A stretch of DNA of 64,000 nt from Erwinia sp. 198 (lineage in GTDB: Bacteria; Pseudomonadota; Gammaproteobacteria; Enterobacterales; Enterobacteriaceae): positions 175,631-239,630 of the forward strand of contig NZ_RHUM01000008.1 of assembly GCF_003937915.1 (NCBI RefSeq), in the 5' to 3' direction. The position numbers and the translations under genes are program-made. A model generated the notes under the pieces. The model was given only the letters and a program-made list of their open reading frames with translations, did no database searches and was not told the DNA's origin. Positions 28,749 to 37,630 of this stretch are shown here, one piece after another. Every line of letters begins with the position of its first letter. Position 1 is the first letter of the stretch.

Positions 28749-29516
28749 ATGCCAAACGAGCAGGACACCGCGCTGGAGGTGGAGAAACTTTCGCTGTGGT
28801 ATGGCGAGAAACAGGCGCTGAAGGCAATCGATCTGCGCGTGCCAAAAAACCGCATTACCGCGCTGATTGGCCCGTCAGGCTGCGGTAAATCGACGCTGCT
28901 GCGCTGCTTTAACCGCATGAACGATCTGATTGACGGCTGTCGCGTGGCGGGCGATATCCGCCTGCAGCAGCAGTCGATTCTGGGCAGCAATGAGGATCTC
29001 GCGGCGCTGCGCAGAAGAGTCGGCATGGTTTTTCAGCGGCCAAACCCGTTTCCCAAAACCATCTATGAAAACGTGGTGTACGGCCTGCGTCTTCAGGGCG
29101 TACGCGACAGGCGCGTGCTGGACGAGGCGGTGGAAAGCGCGCTGCGTGCGGCGGCGCTCTGGTCAGAGGTGAAAAACAACCTTTGGCAGAATGCCTTAAC
29201 GCTCTCCAGCGGCCAGCAGCAGCGGCTGGTGATCGCCAGAGCCATCGCCATTGAACCGGAAATTTTGCTGCTGGACGAGCCGACCTCGGCGCTCGATCCG
29301 ATCTCCACGCTGGTCATTGAAGAACTGATGAGCACGCTGAAACAGCATTTCACGCTGGTGCTGGTCACGCACAATATGCAGCAGGCCGCGCGCGTGTCCG
29401 ACTATACCGCATTTATGCATCACGGTAGCGTGGTGGAGTTTGACGAAACGGACAGGATTTTTACCGCGCCGCGCCAGCGCCGCACAGAGGATTATATTAC
29501 GGGACGCTATGGCTGA
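28749..29516 (+). CDS. PstB-like phosphate ABC transporter ATP-binding protein
   Basis: 255 residues. Walker [10 protein letters not shown], the PstB-specific [27 protein letters not shown], signature [14 protein letters not shown] (Ser where LSGGQ is usual), Walker [14 protein letters not shown] and switch His in [11 protein letters not shown]. The start at 28749 is preferred because GGAGAAG lies 9 bases upstream; an earlier ATG at 28734 overlaps the preceding stop but lacks a site. It ends a three-gene unit; a terminator follows. Confidence 0.93.
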   Translation: MPNEQDTALEVEKLSLWYGEKQALKAIDLRVPKNRITALIGPSGCGKSTLLRCFNRMNDLIDGCRVAGDIRLQQQSILGSNEDLAALRRRVGMVFQRPNPFPKTIYENVVYGLRLQGVRDRRVLDEAVESALRAAALWSEVKNNLWQNALTLSSGQQQRLVIARAIAIEPEILLLDEPTSALDPISTLVIEELMSTLKQHFTLVLVTHNMQQAARVSDYTAFMHHGSVVEFDETDRIFTAPRQRRTEDYITGRYG

Positions 29517-29520
29517 ATAA

Positions 29521-29546
29521 AAAAGGGAAACGCCGGTTTCCCTTTT
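29521..29546. terminator. bidirectional terminator between the pst-like unit and purMN
   Basis: AAAAGGGAAAC (29521-29531) and GTTTCCCTTTT (29536-29546) form a perfect 11-bp stem with loop GCCG; the A and T ends serve both converging operons. Confidence 0.9.
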
Positions 29547-30183
29547 AGCCCCAGGCGTAGCCTTCCGGCGGCAGGCGCTCGCCGTCCAGCCAGGCCGCGC
29601 CGTCCTGCATTTTCAGGCGGCCATCCGCAAACCAGCCGACCACCAGCGGATAAATAGCGTGCTCCTGATGCTGTACGCGCGCCGCGACCTCATCGATCGT
29701 ATCCCCGGAAAAAACCGGTACTTTGGCCTGAAGGATCACCGGGCCGCCGTCCAGCTCTTCGGTAACGAAATGCACCGAGGTGCCGTGCTCTTCGTCGCCG
29801 TTTTCAATCGCCTGGCGATGCGTGTGCAGACCGGGATATTTCGGCAGCAGGGAAGGGTGGATATTCAGCATTCTGCCCGCGTAGCGCGCCACGAAATCCG
29901 CACTCAGAATACGCATATAGCCTGCCAAAATCACCAGGTCGGGCGCGTAGGCGTCAATTTCCAGCATCAGCTGGCGATCGAAGGCATCGCGATCGGCAAA
30001 CTGCGCGGCCGCCAGCGCATGAGCGGGCACGCCCGCCTCGCGCGCGCGCGTCAGGCCGTAAGCGTCGGCTTTATTGCTGAACACGGCAGCAACGCTGCCG
30101 TGGATCCGTCCCTGTCGGCAGGCGTCCAGAATGGACTGGAGATTGCTCCCCTGACCGGAAACCAGCACGACGAGCCGCTTCAT
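29545..30183 (-). CDS. purN: phosphoribosylglycinamide formyltransferase
   Basis: 212 residues, the E. coli length. Transfers a formyl group from 10-formyl-THF to GAR in purine synthesis. N-terminal [18 protein letters not shown] binds substrate phosphate; catalytic Asn and His are in [21 protein letters not shown] and the Asp in [10 protein letters not shown]. Its start overlaps the purM stop by 4 bases (ATGA), forming the purMN operon under the PurR operator upstream of purM. Confidence 0.97.
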   Translation of the reverse strand: MKRLVVLVSGQGSNLQSILDACRQGRIHGSVAAVFSNKADAYGLTRAREAGVPAHALAAAQFADRDAFDRQLMLEIDAYAPDLVILAGYMRILSADFVARYAGRMLNIHPSLLPKYPGLHTHRQAIENGDEEHGTSVHFVTEELDGGPVILQAKVPVFSGDTIDEVAARVQHQEHAIYPLVVGWFADGRLKMQDGAAWLDGERLPPEGYAWG

Positions 30184-31220
30184 GCGTTAATCACCACGCG
30201 CTCTTCGGCATCGGAGGCTTTAATCACGCCAATCTTCCAGGCCTTTTCGCCGGCGGCGGTCATCAGCTCTACCGCTTTATCCGCTTCGCTGGCGTCCAGC
30301 GCAATCACCATGCCGACGCCGCAGTTAAAGGTGCGGTACATTTCAAAGCGGCTGACGTTGCCCGCTTCCTGCATCCAGCCGAACACGGCAGGCCACTGCC
30401 AGCTTGACTCCGACAGCACCGCCTGGGTGTTGTCCGGCAGCACGCGCGGGATGTTTTCCCAGAAGCCGCCGCCGGTCAGGTGGGCGATAGCGTGGACGTC
30501 AACCTGCTCAATCAGGCTGAGAATATTTTTAACGTAAATGCGGGTTGGCGCCAGCAGATGATCCGCCAGCGGCTTGCCTTCAAGCAGGGTGGTTTCCGGG
30601 TCGGTATTGCTGAACGCCAGAATTTTGCGTACCAGCGAATAGCCGTTGGAGTGCGGGCCGCTTGAACCCAGCGCAATCAGCACGTCGCCGTCTTTGACTT
30701 TGCTGCCGTCGATAATTTCCGACTTTTCCACCACGCCAACGCAGAAGCCCGCCACGTCGTAATCTTCGCCGTGATACATGCCGGGCATTTCAGCCGTTTC
30801 GCCGCCGACCAGCGCGCAGCCGGACTGTAAGCAGCCTTCTGCAATACCGGTAATCACGCTGGCGGCCGTCTCCACATCCAGCTTGCCGGTGGCGTAGTAA
30901 TCAAGGAAGAACAGCGGCTCGGCGCCCTGAACCACCAGATCGTTCACGCACATCGCAACCAGGTCGATACCGATGGCATCGTGGCGCTTCAGGTCCATGG
31001 CCAGACGCAGCTTGGTGCCGACGCCGTCAGTGCCGGAAACCAGAACCGGTTCACGGTATTTTTGCGGCAGCGCACAAAGCGCACCGAAACCGCCCAGTCC
31101 GCCCATCACTTCCGGGCGACGAGTCTTTTTCACTACGCCTTTGATACGGTCGACTAAAGCATTGCCAGCATCGATATCTACACCGGCGTCTTTATAGCTG
31201 AGAGAGGTTTTGTCGGTCAC
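30180..31220 (-). CDS. purM: phosphoribosylformylglycinamidine cyclo-ligase (AIR synthetase)
   Basis: 346 residues (E. coli 345). Closes the imidazole ring, FGAM + ATP to AIR. Conserved [20 protein letters not shown] at the N-terminus, [13 protein letters not shown] (ATP loop), [11 protein letters not shown] and the C-terminal [17 protein letters not shown], then [12 protein letters not shown]. First gene of purMN, divergent from upp with a consensus PurR operator between. Confidence 0.98.
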   Translation of the reverse strand: MTDKTSLSYKDAGVDIDAGNALVDRIKGVVKKTRRPEVMGGLGGFGALCALPQKYREPVLVSGTDGVGTKLRLAMDLKRHDAIGIDLVAMCVNDLVVQGAEPLFFLDYYATGKLDVETAASVITGIAEGCLQSGCALVGGETAEMPGMYHGEDYDVAGFCVGVVEKSEIIDGSKVKDGDVLIALGSSGPHSNGYSLVRKILAFSNTDPETTLLEGKPLADHLLAPTRIYVKNILSLIEQVDVHAIAHLTGGGFWENIPRVLPDNTQAVLSESSWQWPAVFGWMQEAGNVSRFEMYRTFNCGVGMVIALDASEADKAVELMTAAGEKAWKIGVIKASDAEERVVINA

Positions 31221-31284
31221 TGCGAAATCCCCACGCGGTTTGCGGTTGGTGGTTGGTAATAAAGCGCGGCAATTCTAACAGCGC

Positions 31285-31300
31285 AGGCAAACGTTTGCGA
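31285..31300 (-). promoter_or_regulatory. PurR operator of purMN
   Basis: AGGCAAACGTTTGCGA matches 14 of 16 bases of the PurR consensus ACGCAAACGTTTGCGT, 65 bases upstream of purM. PurR with hypoxanthine or guanine would repress purMN. Confidence 0.88.
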
Positions 31301-31413
31301 GCCTCATCTTCGGCACCTGTTGCGTCGCGCTCACTTTGCGCTAATCCTTAAGGGGATGGGAGGGATCCGGCAGAAGTCGGATTAAGTAATAGGTACTGGC
31401 TGCTAAATGGCGC

Positions 31414-31437
31414 TATAATCTCGCGATTTTTTTTTTG
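31414..31437 (+). promoter_or_regulatory. upp promoter with T-tract for UTP-sensitive reiterative transcription
   Basis: A perfect TATAAT (31414-31419) is followed by CTCGC and then GA plus ten T and G (31425-31437). In E. coli the upp transcript starts at an equivalent GA-T(8)-G, and UTP-dependent slippage at this tract controls expression. The same spacing and order here imply the same control; the tract appears two T longer. Confidence 0.82.
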
Positions 31438-31463
31438 CAGCCATACACTCCGGGAGTAAAACA

Positions 31464-32090
31464 ATGAAGATCGTGGAAGTCAAACACCCGCTGGTCAAAC
31501 ATAAACTGGGTCTGATGCGTGAACAGGACGTAAGCACCAAACGCTTTCGTGAGCTCGCCTCGGAGGTGGGAAGTCTGCTGACTTATGAAGCCACATCGGA
31601 TTTAGAAACGGAAAAGGTCACCATCGAAGGCTGGAACGGCCCGGTGGAAATCGACCAGATTAAAGGCAAAAAAATTACCGTTGTGCCTATCCTGCGTGCC
31701 GGCCTGGGCATGATGGAAGGCGTACTGGAGCACGTACCCAGCGCGCGTATCAGCGTCGTGGGCGTTTATCGCGACGAAGAGACGCTGGAGCCAGTACCTT
31801 ATTTCCAGAAGCTGGTGTCCAATATCGAAGAGCGCATGGCGCTGGTGGTTGACCCTATGCTGGCGACCGGCGGCTCGATGATTGCCACGATCGATCTGCT
31901 GAAGAAAGCGGGCTGCAGCAGTATTAAAGTGCTGGTGCTGGTTGCCGCGCCGGAAGGCATCGCGGCGCTGGAAAAAGCGCATCCGGACGTGGAGCTGTAT
32001 ACCGCCTCCGTCGATCAGGGACTGAACGAAAAAGGCTATATTATCCCGGGCCTTGGCGACGCGGGCGATAAGATCTTCGGAACGAAATGA
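31464..32090 (+). CDS. upp: uracil phosphoribosyltransferase
   Basis: 208 residues, as in E. coli. Salvages uracil with PRPP to UMP. N-terminal [19 protein letters not shown]; the PRPP-binding motif [23 protein letters not shown]; the uracil-binding C-terminus [30 protein letters not shown] precedes the ATG. Followed by uraA, which imports the substrate; the 160-base gap holds a hairpin. Confidence 0.98.
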   Translation: MKIVEVKHPLVKHKLGLMREQDVSTKRFRELASEVGSLLTYEATSDLETEKVTIEGWNGPVEIDQIKGKKITVVPILRAGLGMMEGVLEHVPSARISVVGVYRDEETLEPVPYFQKLVSNIEERMALVVDPMLATGGSMIATIDLLKKAGCSSIKVLVLVAAPEGIAALEKAHPDVELYTASVDQGLNEKGYIIPGLGDAGDKIFGTK

Positions 32091-32200
32091 TAAATCCGCA
32101 GGCCTTTTTATCCGTCCGTCCGGCATCGCCGCGCGTTGCCCAACGGTCGCGCCGGGCATCGGCCTGCAACCCGCGTTTTATCATGACTGCCAGCGATCAA

Positions 32201-32224
32201 GCCGACCAGAGAGTCGGTTTTTTA
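32201..32224 (+). terminator. terminator-like hairpin between upp and uraA
   Basis: CCGAC (32202-32206) pairs with GTCGG (32213-32217) around CAGAGA and is followed by six T. It would cut part of the upp transcripts before uraA. The preceding spacer also contains GCAGGCC/GGCCTGC as distant 7-bp inverted repeats. Confidence 0.65.
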
Positions 32225-32250
32225 TTGTGAAAAATAAGGGGTAACTCACC

Positions 32251-33528
32251 ATGACGCGTCGCGCTATCGGCGTAAGCGAGCGGCCACCGCTGCTGCAAAC
32301 CATACCACTCAGCTTCCAGCATCTGTTCGCCATGTTTGGCGCGACGGTGCTGGTGCCTATCCTGTTTCATATCAATCCGGCTACCGTGCTGCTGTTTAAC
32401 GGTATCGGCACGCTGCTGTACCTTTTTATCTGTAAAGGGAAAATTCCGGCCTATCTGGGCTCCAGTTTTGCCTTTATTTCGCCGGTGCTGCTGCTGCTGC
32501 CGCTGGGCTACGAGGTGGCGCTGGGCGGCTTTATCCTTTGCGGCGTGCTGTTTTGCCTGGTGGCGCTGGTTGTGAAAAAAGCCGGAACGGGCTGGCTGGA
32601 TGTGATGTTTCCACCGGCTGCGATGGGCGCTATCGTGGCGGTCATCGGGCTGGAGCTGGCCGGCGTGGCAGCGAATATGGCCGGCCTGCTGCCGGCTAAC
32701 GGCGCGGCGGTCGACGGCAAAACCATTCTGATTTCCATGGTGACGCTGGCGGTTACCGTCTTCGGCTCGGTGCTGTTCCGCGGCTTTCTGGCGATTATCC
32801 CTATCCTGATCGGCGTGCTGGTCGGCTATGCGCTTTCCTGGCTTATGGGCATCGTAAACTGGTCGTCAGTAGAAGCGGCGCCGTGGTTTGCGCTGCCGAC
32901 CTTCTACACGCCGCGCTTCGAGTGGGCGGCAATGCTGACCATCCTGCCTGCGGCGCTGGTGGTGATCGCCGAGCATGTCGGGCATCTGGTGGTCACGGCG
33001 AACATCGTTAAAAAAGACCTGCTGAAAGATCCCGGCCTGCATCGCTCAATGTTTGCCAACGGCGTCTCGACGATTTTTTCCGGCCTGTTTGGCTCCACGC
33101 CTAACACCACCTATGGCGAAAATATTGGCGTGATGGCGATTACCCGCGTTTACAGCACCTGGGTGATTGGCGGCGCGGCTATTCTTGCCATTCTGCTTTC
33201 CTGCGTCGGCAAGCTGGCCGCCGCGATCCAGGCGGTGCCGGTGCCGGTGATGGGCGGCGTGTCGCTGCTGCTGTACGGCGTGATTGGCGCTTCCGGTATC
33301 CGCGTGTTGATTGAATCCAAAGTAGATTATAACAAGGCGCAGAACCTGATCCTGACCTCGGTGATCCTGATTATCGGCGTCAGCGGCGCCACGGTGCACA
33401 TTGGCGCGGCAGAGCTGAAGGGCATGGCGCTGGCGACTATCGTCGGCATCGGGCTGAGTCTGATCTTCCGGCTGATTACGCTGATCCGCCCGGAAGAGGT
33501 CATTCTGGAGCCGCAGGATCGCGAGTAA
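32251..33528 (+). CDS. uraA: uracil-proton symporter
   Basis: 425 residues (E. coli UraA 429), NCS2 family, 14 membrane segments in two inverted halves. Substrate-binding residues are visible in VVIAEHVGHLVVTANIV (Glu241/His245 equivalents) and in TPNTTYGENIGVMAITRVYS (Glu290 equivalent). N-terminal PLLQTIPLSFQHLFAMFGATVLVPILF is typical. Cotranscribed with upp, so uptake is matched with phosphoribosylation. GGGG precedes the ATG. Confidence 0.97.
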   Translation: MTRRAIGVSERPPLLQTIPLSFQHLFAMFGATVLVPILFHINPATVLLFNGIGTLLYLFICKGKIPAYLGSSFAFISPVLLLLPLGYEVALGGFILCGVLFCLVALVVKKAGTGWLDVMFPPAAMGAIVAVIGLELAGVAANMAGLLPANGAAVDGKTILISMVTLAVTVFGSVLFRGFLAIIPILIGVLVGYALSWLMGIVNWSSVEAAPWFALPTFYTPRFEWAAMLTILPAALVVIAEHVGHLVVTANIVKKDLLKDPGLHRSMFANGVSTIFSGLFGSTPNTTYGENIGVMAITRVYSTWVIGGAAILAILLSCVGKLAAAIQAVPVPVMGGVSLLLYGVIGASGIRVLIESKVDYNKAQNLILTSVILIIGVSGATVHIGAAELKGMALATIVGIGLSLIFRLITLIRPEEVILEPQDRE

Positions 33529-33619
33529 AGATCTGACGGGCGGCAGCGCTGCCCGTTTCATAATCCTTAAAGAACTGTGATAAACTGCCGCCGGATTTCG
33601 ACCCATTACTGAGGTGCTT

Positions 33620-34321
33620 CTGAACACTCCGGCACAGCTCTCACTGCCGCTCTATTTGCCCGATGATGAAACCTTCGCCAGCTTCTGGCCGGGGGATAAC
33701 CCGTCGCTGATCGCCGCGCTGCAAGGTGCGTTACAGCAGGAGCACGGCAGCTATCTCTATTTCTGGTCGCGTGAAGGCGGCGGGCGCAGCCATCTGCTCC
33801 ACGCGGCCTGTGCGGAACTTTCCGCGCGTGGCGAAGCCGTGGGCTATGTGCCGCTCGACAAGCGCACCTGGTTCGTGCCTGAAGTGCTGGACGGTATGGA
33901 ACAGCTGGCGCTGATCTGCATCGACAACATCGAGTGCATCGCCGGCGATGAGCCCTGGGAAATGGCGATTTTCGATCTCTATAACCGTATTCTGGAAACC
34001 GGCCGCACCCGGCTGCTGATCACCGGCGATCGTCCGCCGCGCCAGCTGAACCTGAAGCTGCCCGATCTTGCTTCCCGTCTGGACTGGGGACAAATCTATC
34101 GTTTGCAGCCGCTGTCGGATGATGACAAGCTTCAGGCGCTCCAGCTGCGGGCGCGGCTGCGCGGTTTTGAACTGCCGGAAGACGTCGGCCGCTTTCTGCT
34201 AAAAAGACTGGATCGGGAAATGCGCACGCTGTTTATGACGCTGGACAAGCTGGATCGCGCCTCGATCAGCGCCCAGCGCAAGCTGACCATTCCCTTCGTG
34301 AAAGAGGCGCTGGATCTTTAA
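33620..34321 (+). CDS. hda: DnaA regulatory inactivator Hda, CTG start
   Basis: 233 residues, exactly the E. coli length, if started at CTG 33620. GAGG (33611-33614) lies 5 bases before it. The in-frame GTG at 33614 overlaps this Shine-Dalgarno and cannot use it, and E. coli hda is also known to start with CUG. N-terminal QLSLPL is the sliding-clamp-binding motif. The AAA+ domain follows ([18 protein letters not shown] as Walker A, LICIDNIE as Walker [19 protein letters not shown]). It stimulates ATP hydrolysis by DnaA on clamp-loaded DNA to stop re-initiation. Its 3' end overlaps the converging arsC-like gene by 4 bases. Confidence 0.95.
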   Translation: MNTPAQLSLPLYLPDDETFASFWPGDNPSLIAALQGALQQEHGSYLYFWSREGGGRSHLLHAACAELSARGEAVGYVPLDKRTWFVPEVLDGMEQLALICIDNIECIAGDEPWEMAIFDLYNRILETGRTRLLITGDRPPRQLNLKLPDLASRLDWGQIYRLQPLSDDDKLQALQLRARLRGFELPEDVGRFLLKRLDREMRTLFMTLDKLDRASISAQRKLTIPFVKEALDL

Positions 34322-34671
34322 AGGATAGCCAGCACCTGCTCCGGCGGCCTGCCCAGCCGTGCCTTGCCGTTAGCCACCACTATAGGGCGCTCAATCAGCT
34401 CCGGATAAGCGACCATTGCCGCCAGCAAATCCGCTTCGCTAAGCGCGGGATCGTCCAGGTTCAGCGCCTGATAGCGCGCTTCTTTACGGCGCATCAGCTC
34501 GCGCGCAGAGCGGAAGCCCGCCTGACGGAGCAGTCTTTCCAGCGTGGCGACCGTCGGCGGATTTTTCAGATAGAGCACGACTTCCGGTTCAATCCCTTTG
34601 CTTTGCAGCAGCGCCAGCGTTTCGCGGCTTTTGGAACAGCGTGGGTTATGGTAAATCTCAACGTTTGACAT
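34318..34671 (-). CDS. arsC: ArsC-family arsenate reductase-like protein (YfgD)
   Basis: 117 residues; thioredoxin-fold ArsC family. [16 protein letters not shown] carries the single catalytic Cys followed by Ser-Lys-Ser, and the C-terminal [24 protein letters not shown] carries the conserved Arg residues. It matches E. coli YfgD in position and sequence; glutaredoxin-linked arsenate reduction is the family function, not shown for YfgD. Starts 7 bases after bepA; adjacent ATGs at 34674 and 34671 are both possible. Confidence 0.92.
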   Translation of the reverse strand: MSNVEIYHNPRCSKSRETLALLQSKGIEPEVVLYLKNPPTVATLERLLRQAGFRSARELMRRKEARYQALNLDDPALSEADLLAAMVAYPELIERPIVVANGKARLGRPPEQVLAIL

Positions 34672-34678
34672 CATTCGC

Positions 34679-36133
34679 CTACCTTTTCTGATACTGACGG
34701 AAACGCTGCTGTAAATAACGCAGCTGATCGATACGGGCATCGTAGCGGGCCTGCTTGAGGCTGCCCAGCGGCACGGCGGCGCTGGCATCGCTTAAGCTGC
34801 GGATCGCCTGATCCAGCTGGCCGTTCAGCGCCAGGCTTTCCGCCCGCGCCGCCGCTTCCTCATCCGTCAGCCCCTGAGCGGACGACGCCTGCGCCAGCAG
34901 ATCCCAGCCGTTGGGATCGTCTTTATACGTCCAGGTATAGCGATAAAGGATCTTGCTGGCGCTGGCGGGCTGCTTCGCCTCGACGTAAGCGTTAGCCAGG
35001 TTGAGCTGCACTACCGGGCTGGATGATTTGGCTTTTTCCAGCAGGGCGATAGCGCGCTGCGGCTGCTTCAGGCCGATATCAATATCGGTCATCAGATCCA
35101 GATACCAGACGTTAGTCGGCTGAGCGGCCAGCAGCGGCGCGATGATGCGGCGGGCGTTATCATAGCTTTTCGCCTGCAGGAACTGAACGGCCTTGCCGTA
35201 CTGTGCGGCGGTCTGCTCGCGCGCGTTGCCTTTACTCAATGTTTCCAGCAGATCGTCACCAAGCTGGTTTTTTCCCGTCGCGTACATGCCCAGTACGCGC
35301 ACCTTCGCCATATAGAAATCCTGTGACGACTGCACCACGACAGGCTTCATCTGGTTGGCGCGGTTGCGGGCATCGGCCAGGCGGCTGTCGGGCAGGGGAT
35401 GGGTCAACAAAATTTCCGGCGGCTTAGAGGCGAAGCGGGACTGGTCGGACAGCTTTTGCAGAAAGTTGGGCATTGCCTGGGGATCGAACCCCGCGCGCTG
35501 CAAAACCTGAATGCCGATACGGTCAGCCTCCTGCTCGTTCTGCTGGGTAAAGCTGATTACGCCCTGCTGCGCGCCTGCCAGCGTGCCGCTTAACGCCGCC
35601 ATCCCGGCCTGCGGGTTCGCCATCGCCAGCAGAATGGAGCCGAGCGCGCCGACCCAGGTCAGCGGCGCGTTACGCTGCTGCTCTTCCATCGCGCGCGCCA
35701 GGTGGCGCTGCGTAACGTGAGAAATCTCGTGCGCCAGCACCGAGGCCAGCTGGCTCTCGTTTTCGGTATAGCGGAACAGGGCAGAATGCAGCACCACGTT
35801 GCCGCCGAAAAAGGCGAAGGCGTTCAGCTCGTCATTGCTGACCAGGAAAAAGTGAAACGGCGTCTTGACCGACCAGGCGTGCGCCACCAGCCGCTGGCCC
35901 AGCTGGTTAATATAGTCGTTGAGCAGGGGATCGTTGATCAGCGGCGCGCTGGCCCGCAGCTGGCGAACATAGAAATCCCCCATCGCCAGTTCCTGATTAA
36001 CGGAAAGCGTATTGCCTGCGGTGGTGCCGATATCCGGCAAATTATCGCTGATGTCGGCCCTGGCAGGCTGCGCGGCCAGCGTGGGCAGCAGGATCAGCGA
36101 CGCCAGCGCGCACCTTTTCAGTCGGTTAATCAT
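34679..36133 (-). CDS. bepA: periplasmic metalloprotease-chaperone BepA
   Basis: 484 residues (E. coli 487). Promotes assembly of LptD and degrades stalled outer-membrane proteins. A Sec signal peptide ends near AARPARA. The M48 zinc motif HEISH lies in [19 protein letters not shown] (about 136-140) with the third ligand Glu in [15 protein letters not shown]. The C-terminal half (from about 310) is a TPR array ([23 protein letters not shown]) that binds the BAM complex. Head of a bepA-arsC unit. Confidence 0.96.
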   Translation of the reverse strand: MINRLKRCALASLILLPTLAAQPARADISDNLPDIGTTAGNTLSVNQELAMGDFYVRQLRASAPLINDPLLNDYINQLGQRLVAHAWSVKTPFHFFLVSNDELNAFAFFGGNVVLHSALFRYTENESQLASVLAHEISHVTQRHLARAMEEQQRNAPLTWVGALGSILLAMANPQAGMAALSGTLAGAQQGVISFTQQNEQEADRIGIQVLQRAGFDPQAMPNFLQKLSDQSRFASKPPEILLTHPLPDSRLADARNRANQMKPVVVQSSQDFYMAKVRVLGMYATGKNQLGDDLLETLSKGNAREQTAAQYGKAVQFLQAKSYDNARRIIAPLLAAQPTNVWYLDLMTDIDIGLKQPQRAIALLEKAKSSSPVVQLNLANAYVEAKQPASASKILYRYTWTYKDDPNGWDLLAQASSAQGLTDEEAAARAESLALNGQLDQAIRSLSDASAAVPLGSLKQARYDARIDQLRYLQQRFRQYQKR

Positions 36134-36790
36134 GCAAAATCCTATTCTGATAACGTCCTCAATCGCCCGGCAGAAGGATGGATGATCCTGCAGAACGGCC
36201 CTCTTCAGCGGCTATCTTAACCAGAGGCGATAAGGAAGGAAACGCCGCCAGGCATGAATAAATATCGGGCTGGACGAGCCTACCTTAAAGTCAGCGAAAA
36301 AAACTGAACGTAGGCTCTGCCAGCACACGGGGGCAGAAAAGCGGGCTATTAAGTAAACTCAGGTAAATTTATTCAATAAAATTGAATGTGGCACGAAAAT
36401 TGTTTAGGTTTACTCCTAAAAATGGCCGCGAACCGGCCCTTCTCGCCGTCTCTCCTACAGGCCTTCCTTGCGTTTATCTTCATAATGCCGTTCCAGCCTT
36501 TATCAGAATTTTTTGCTTAGTCAAAAAATTCTTGCGGATCCAGTAAGAATAACAAATAGCGTTAAGGAAAAAATAATTTTATACGCTGGCACTTTTTTTG
36601 AGTGAAAACGTATTTCACTTTTAAATAAAAAAGATAAATAAAACCGGCAAGCAGCACTGTTTTTATAAAAGCAGAGTAGCGCTTATTTACAGCAAGAAAT
36701 AATTTACTCAATCTTTGCTACAGATTTACAAGATAACTTTACTTCCCACTGTTCCGTTTCCGATTCGTTACGCTTTCTGGAGAGCATGCT
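36134..36790. other. long AT-rich intergenic region
   Basis: The 657 bases between bepA and the divergent DsrE-like gene hold no supported gene. From about 36340 on it is much richer in A and T than its surroundings. ATTCAAT/ATTGAAT (36371-36387) and the 11-bp repeat AGAATTTTTTG/CAAAAAATTCT (36505-36532) are its notable structures. A Shine-Dalgarno GGAG at 36779-36782 belongs to the next gene. Confidence 0.5.
36505..36532. repeat. 11-bp perfect inverted repeat, AT-rich
   Basis: AGAATTTTTTG and CAAAAAATTCT flank CTTAGT. The weak stem with no T-tail makes it unlikely to be a terminator; it could be a regulatory dyad of the downstream gene. Confidence 0.6.
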
Positions 36791-37396
36791 ATGCGTCCTG
36801 TTGTGTCTTACGTTTTAATCGCTGCCGTGGCCGGCTTTATTGGTGCCAGCTTCTCTTCCGCGCCGGCTATTGCAGATAAAATCAGCCAGCATTTCGGCGC
36901 CCGGGATAACGATCCTGACGGTTTCTGGAGCACGCCGGCTATCGATGGCTACGGCAAAATTCATTATGAAGCGGATGCTGCTTATAAGCCGGCCGTGGGC
37001 GATAGCAATAAAGTCGTGTTCCAGATAACCAAAGCGGAAAATGGCCCTAAAGTCCCTAACCTTGGTCTGGAGCGCGTTGCCCGCGTGGTGAATTTATATA
37101 TTGCTTCCGGCGTGCCGCAGGAGCAGCTTAAATTTGTGGTCTCTGTTACCGGCGACGGTACGCCAGCGATGTTAAATAACACGGAATATAAAAAAGTCTT
37201 CGGCGTGGATAACCCTAATCTGAAACTGATTAGCGAACTGCGCGCTAAAGGCGTGGACGTCTCCGTCTGCGATCAGTCAGTGGCTTTCCACCATTTTAAG
37301 CATGAGTGGATTGATACCTCCGTTACCCATGCGCTTTCCAGCCCGACCACGGTCGCCACGCTGGAAAACCAGGGCTATGCTTTCCTCGCTATGTAG
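36791..37396 (+). CDS. exported DsrE-family protein
   Basis: 201 residues. An N-terminal signal-like segment (VVSYVLIAAVAGFIGASFSSAPAIA) points to the periplasm or a membrane anchor. The rest is a DsrE/DsrF-like fold (KVVFQITKAENG, ARVVNLYIASG, LKFVVSVTGDGTPAML, LISELRAKGVDVSVC). Cys160 in VSVCDQSVAFH is the only Cys and sits where sulfur-carrying DsrE proteins have their reactive residue. Such proteins often handle sulfur or redox chemistry; the role here is unknown. A good ribosome binding site (GGAG, 8 bases) and long AT-rich promoter region suggest regulated expression. Not present at this place in E. coli. Confidence 0.82.
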   Translation: MRPVVSYVLIAAVAGFIGASFSSAPAIADKISQHFGARDNDPDGFWSTPAIDGYGKIHYEADAAYKPAVGDSNKVVFQITKAENGPKVPNLGLERVARVVNLYIASGVPQEQLKFVVSVTGDGTPAMLNNTEYKKVFGVDNPNLKLISELRAKGVDVSVCDQSVAFHHFKHEWIDTSVTHALSSPTTVATLENQGYAFLAM

Positions 37397-37405
37397 TTAT
37401 CTTCG

Positions 37406-37428
37406 TCCCGCCCGTTACCGGGGCGGGA
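37406..37428 (+). terminator. stem-loop after the DsrE-like gene
   Basis: TCCCGCCC and GGGCGGGA (8 perfect pairs, 7-base loop) lie 10 bases after the stop. No T-run follows, so termination may be weak or need Rho. Confidence 0.4.
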
Positions 37429-37630
37429 TGCTACTCCCGCTATCGCCTGAATCTGCCTTCTTATCAGTCACCTCTGCCCATCCGCAAAAAATTGAGTTAA
37501 AATCACTAAGATTATTCCTAATGCTGACGATACTCCTTGTATGACTCCATGCTTCACCAGGGCATGACGCGTTACCAAACCAAATTAAAAAATAAGCGAC
37601 ATCTATGAAATGTTTCCTCGGGGCTAATCC

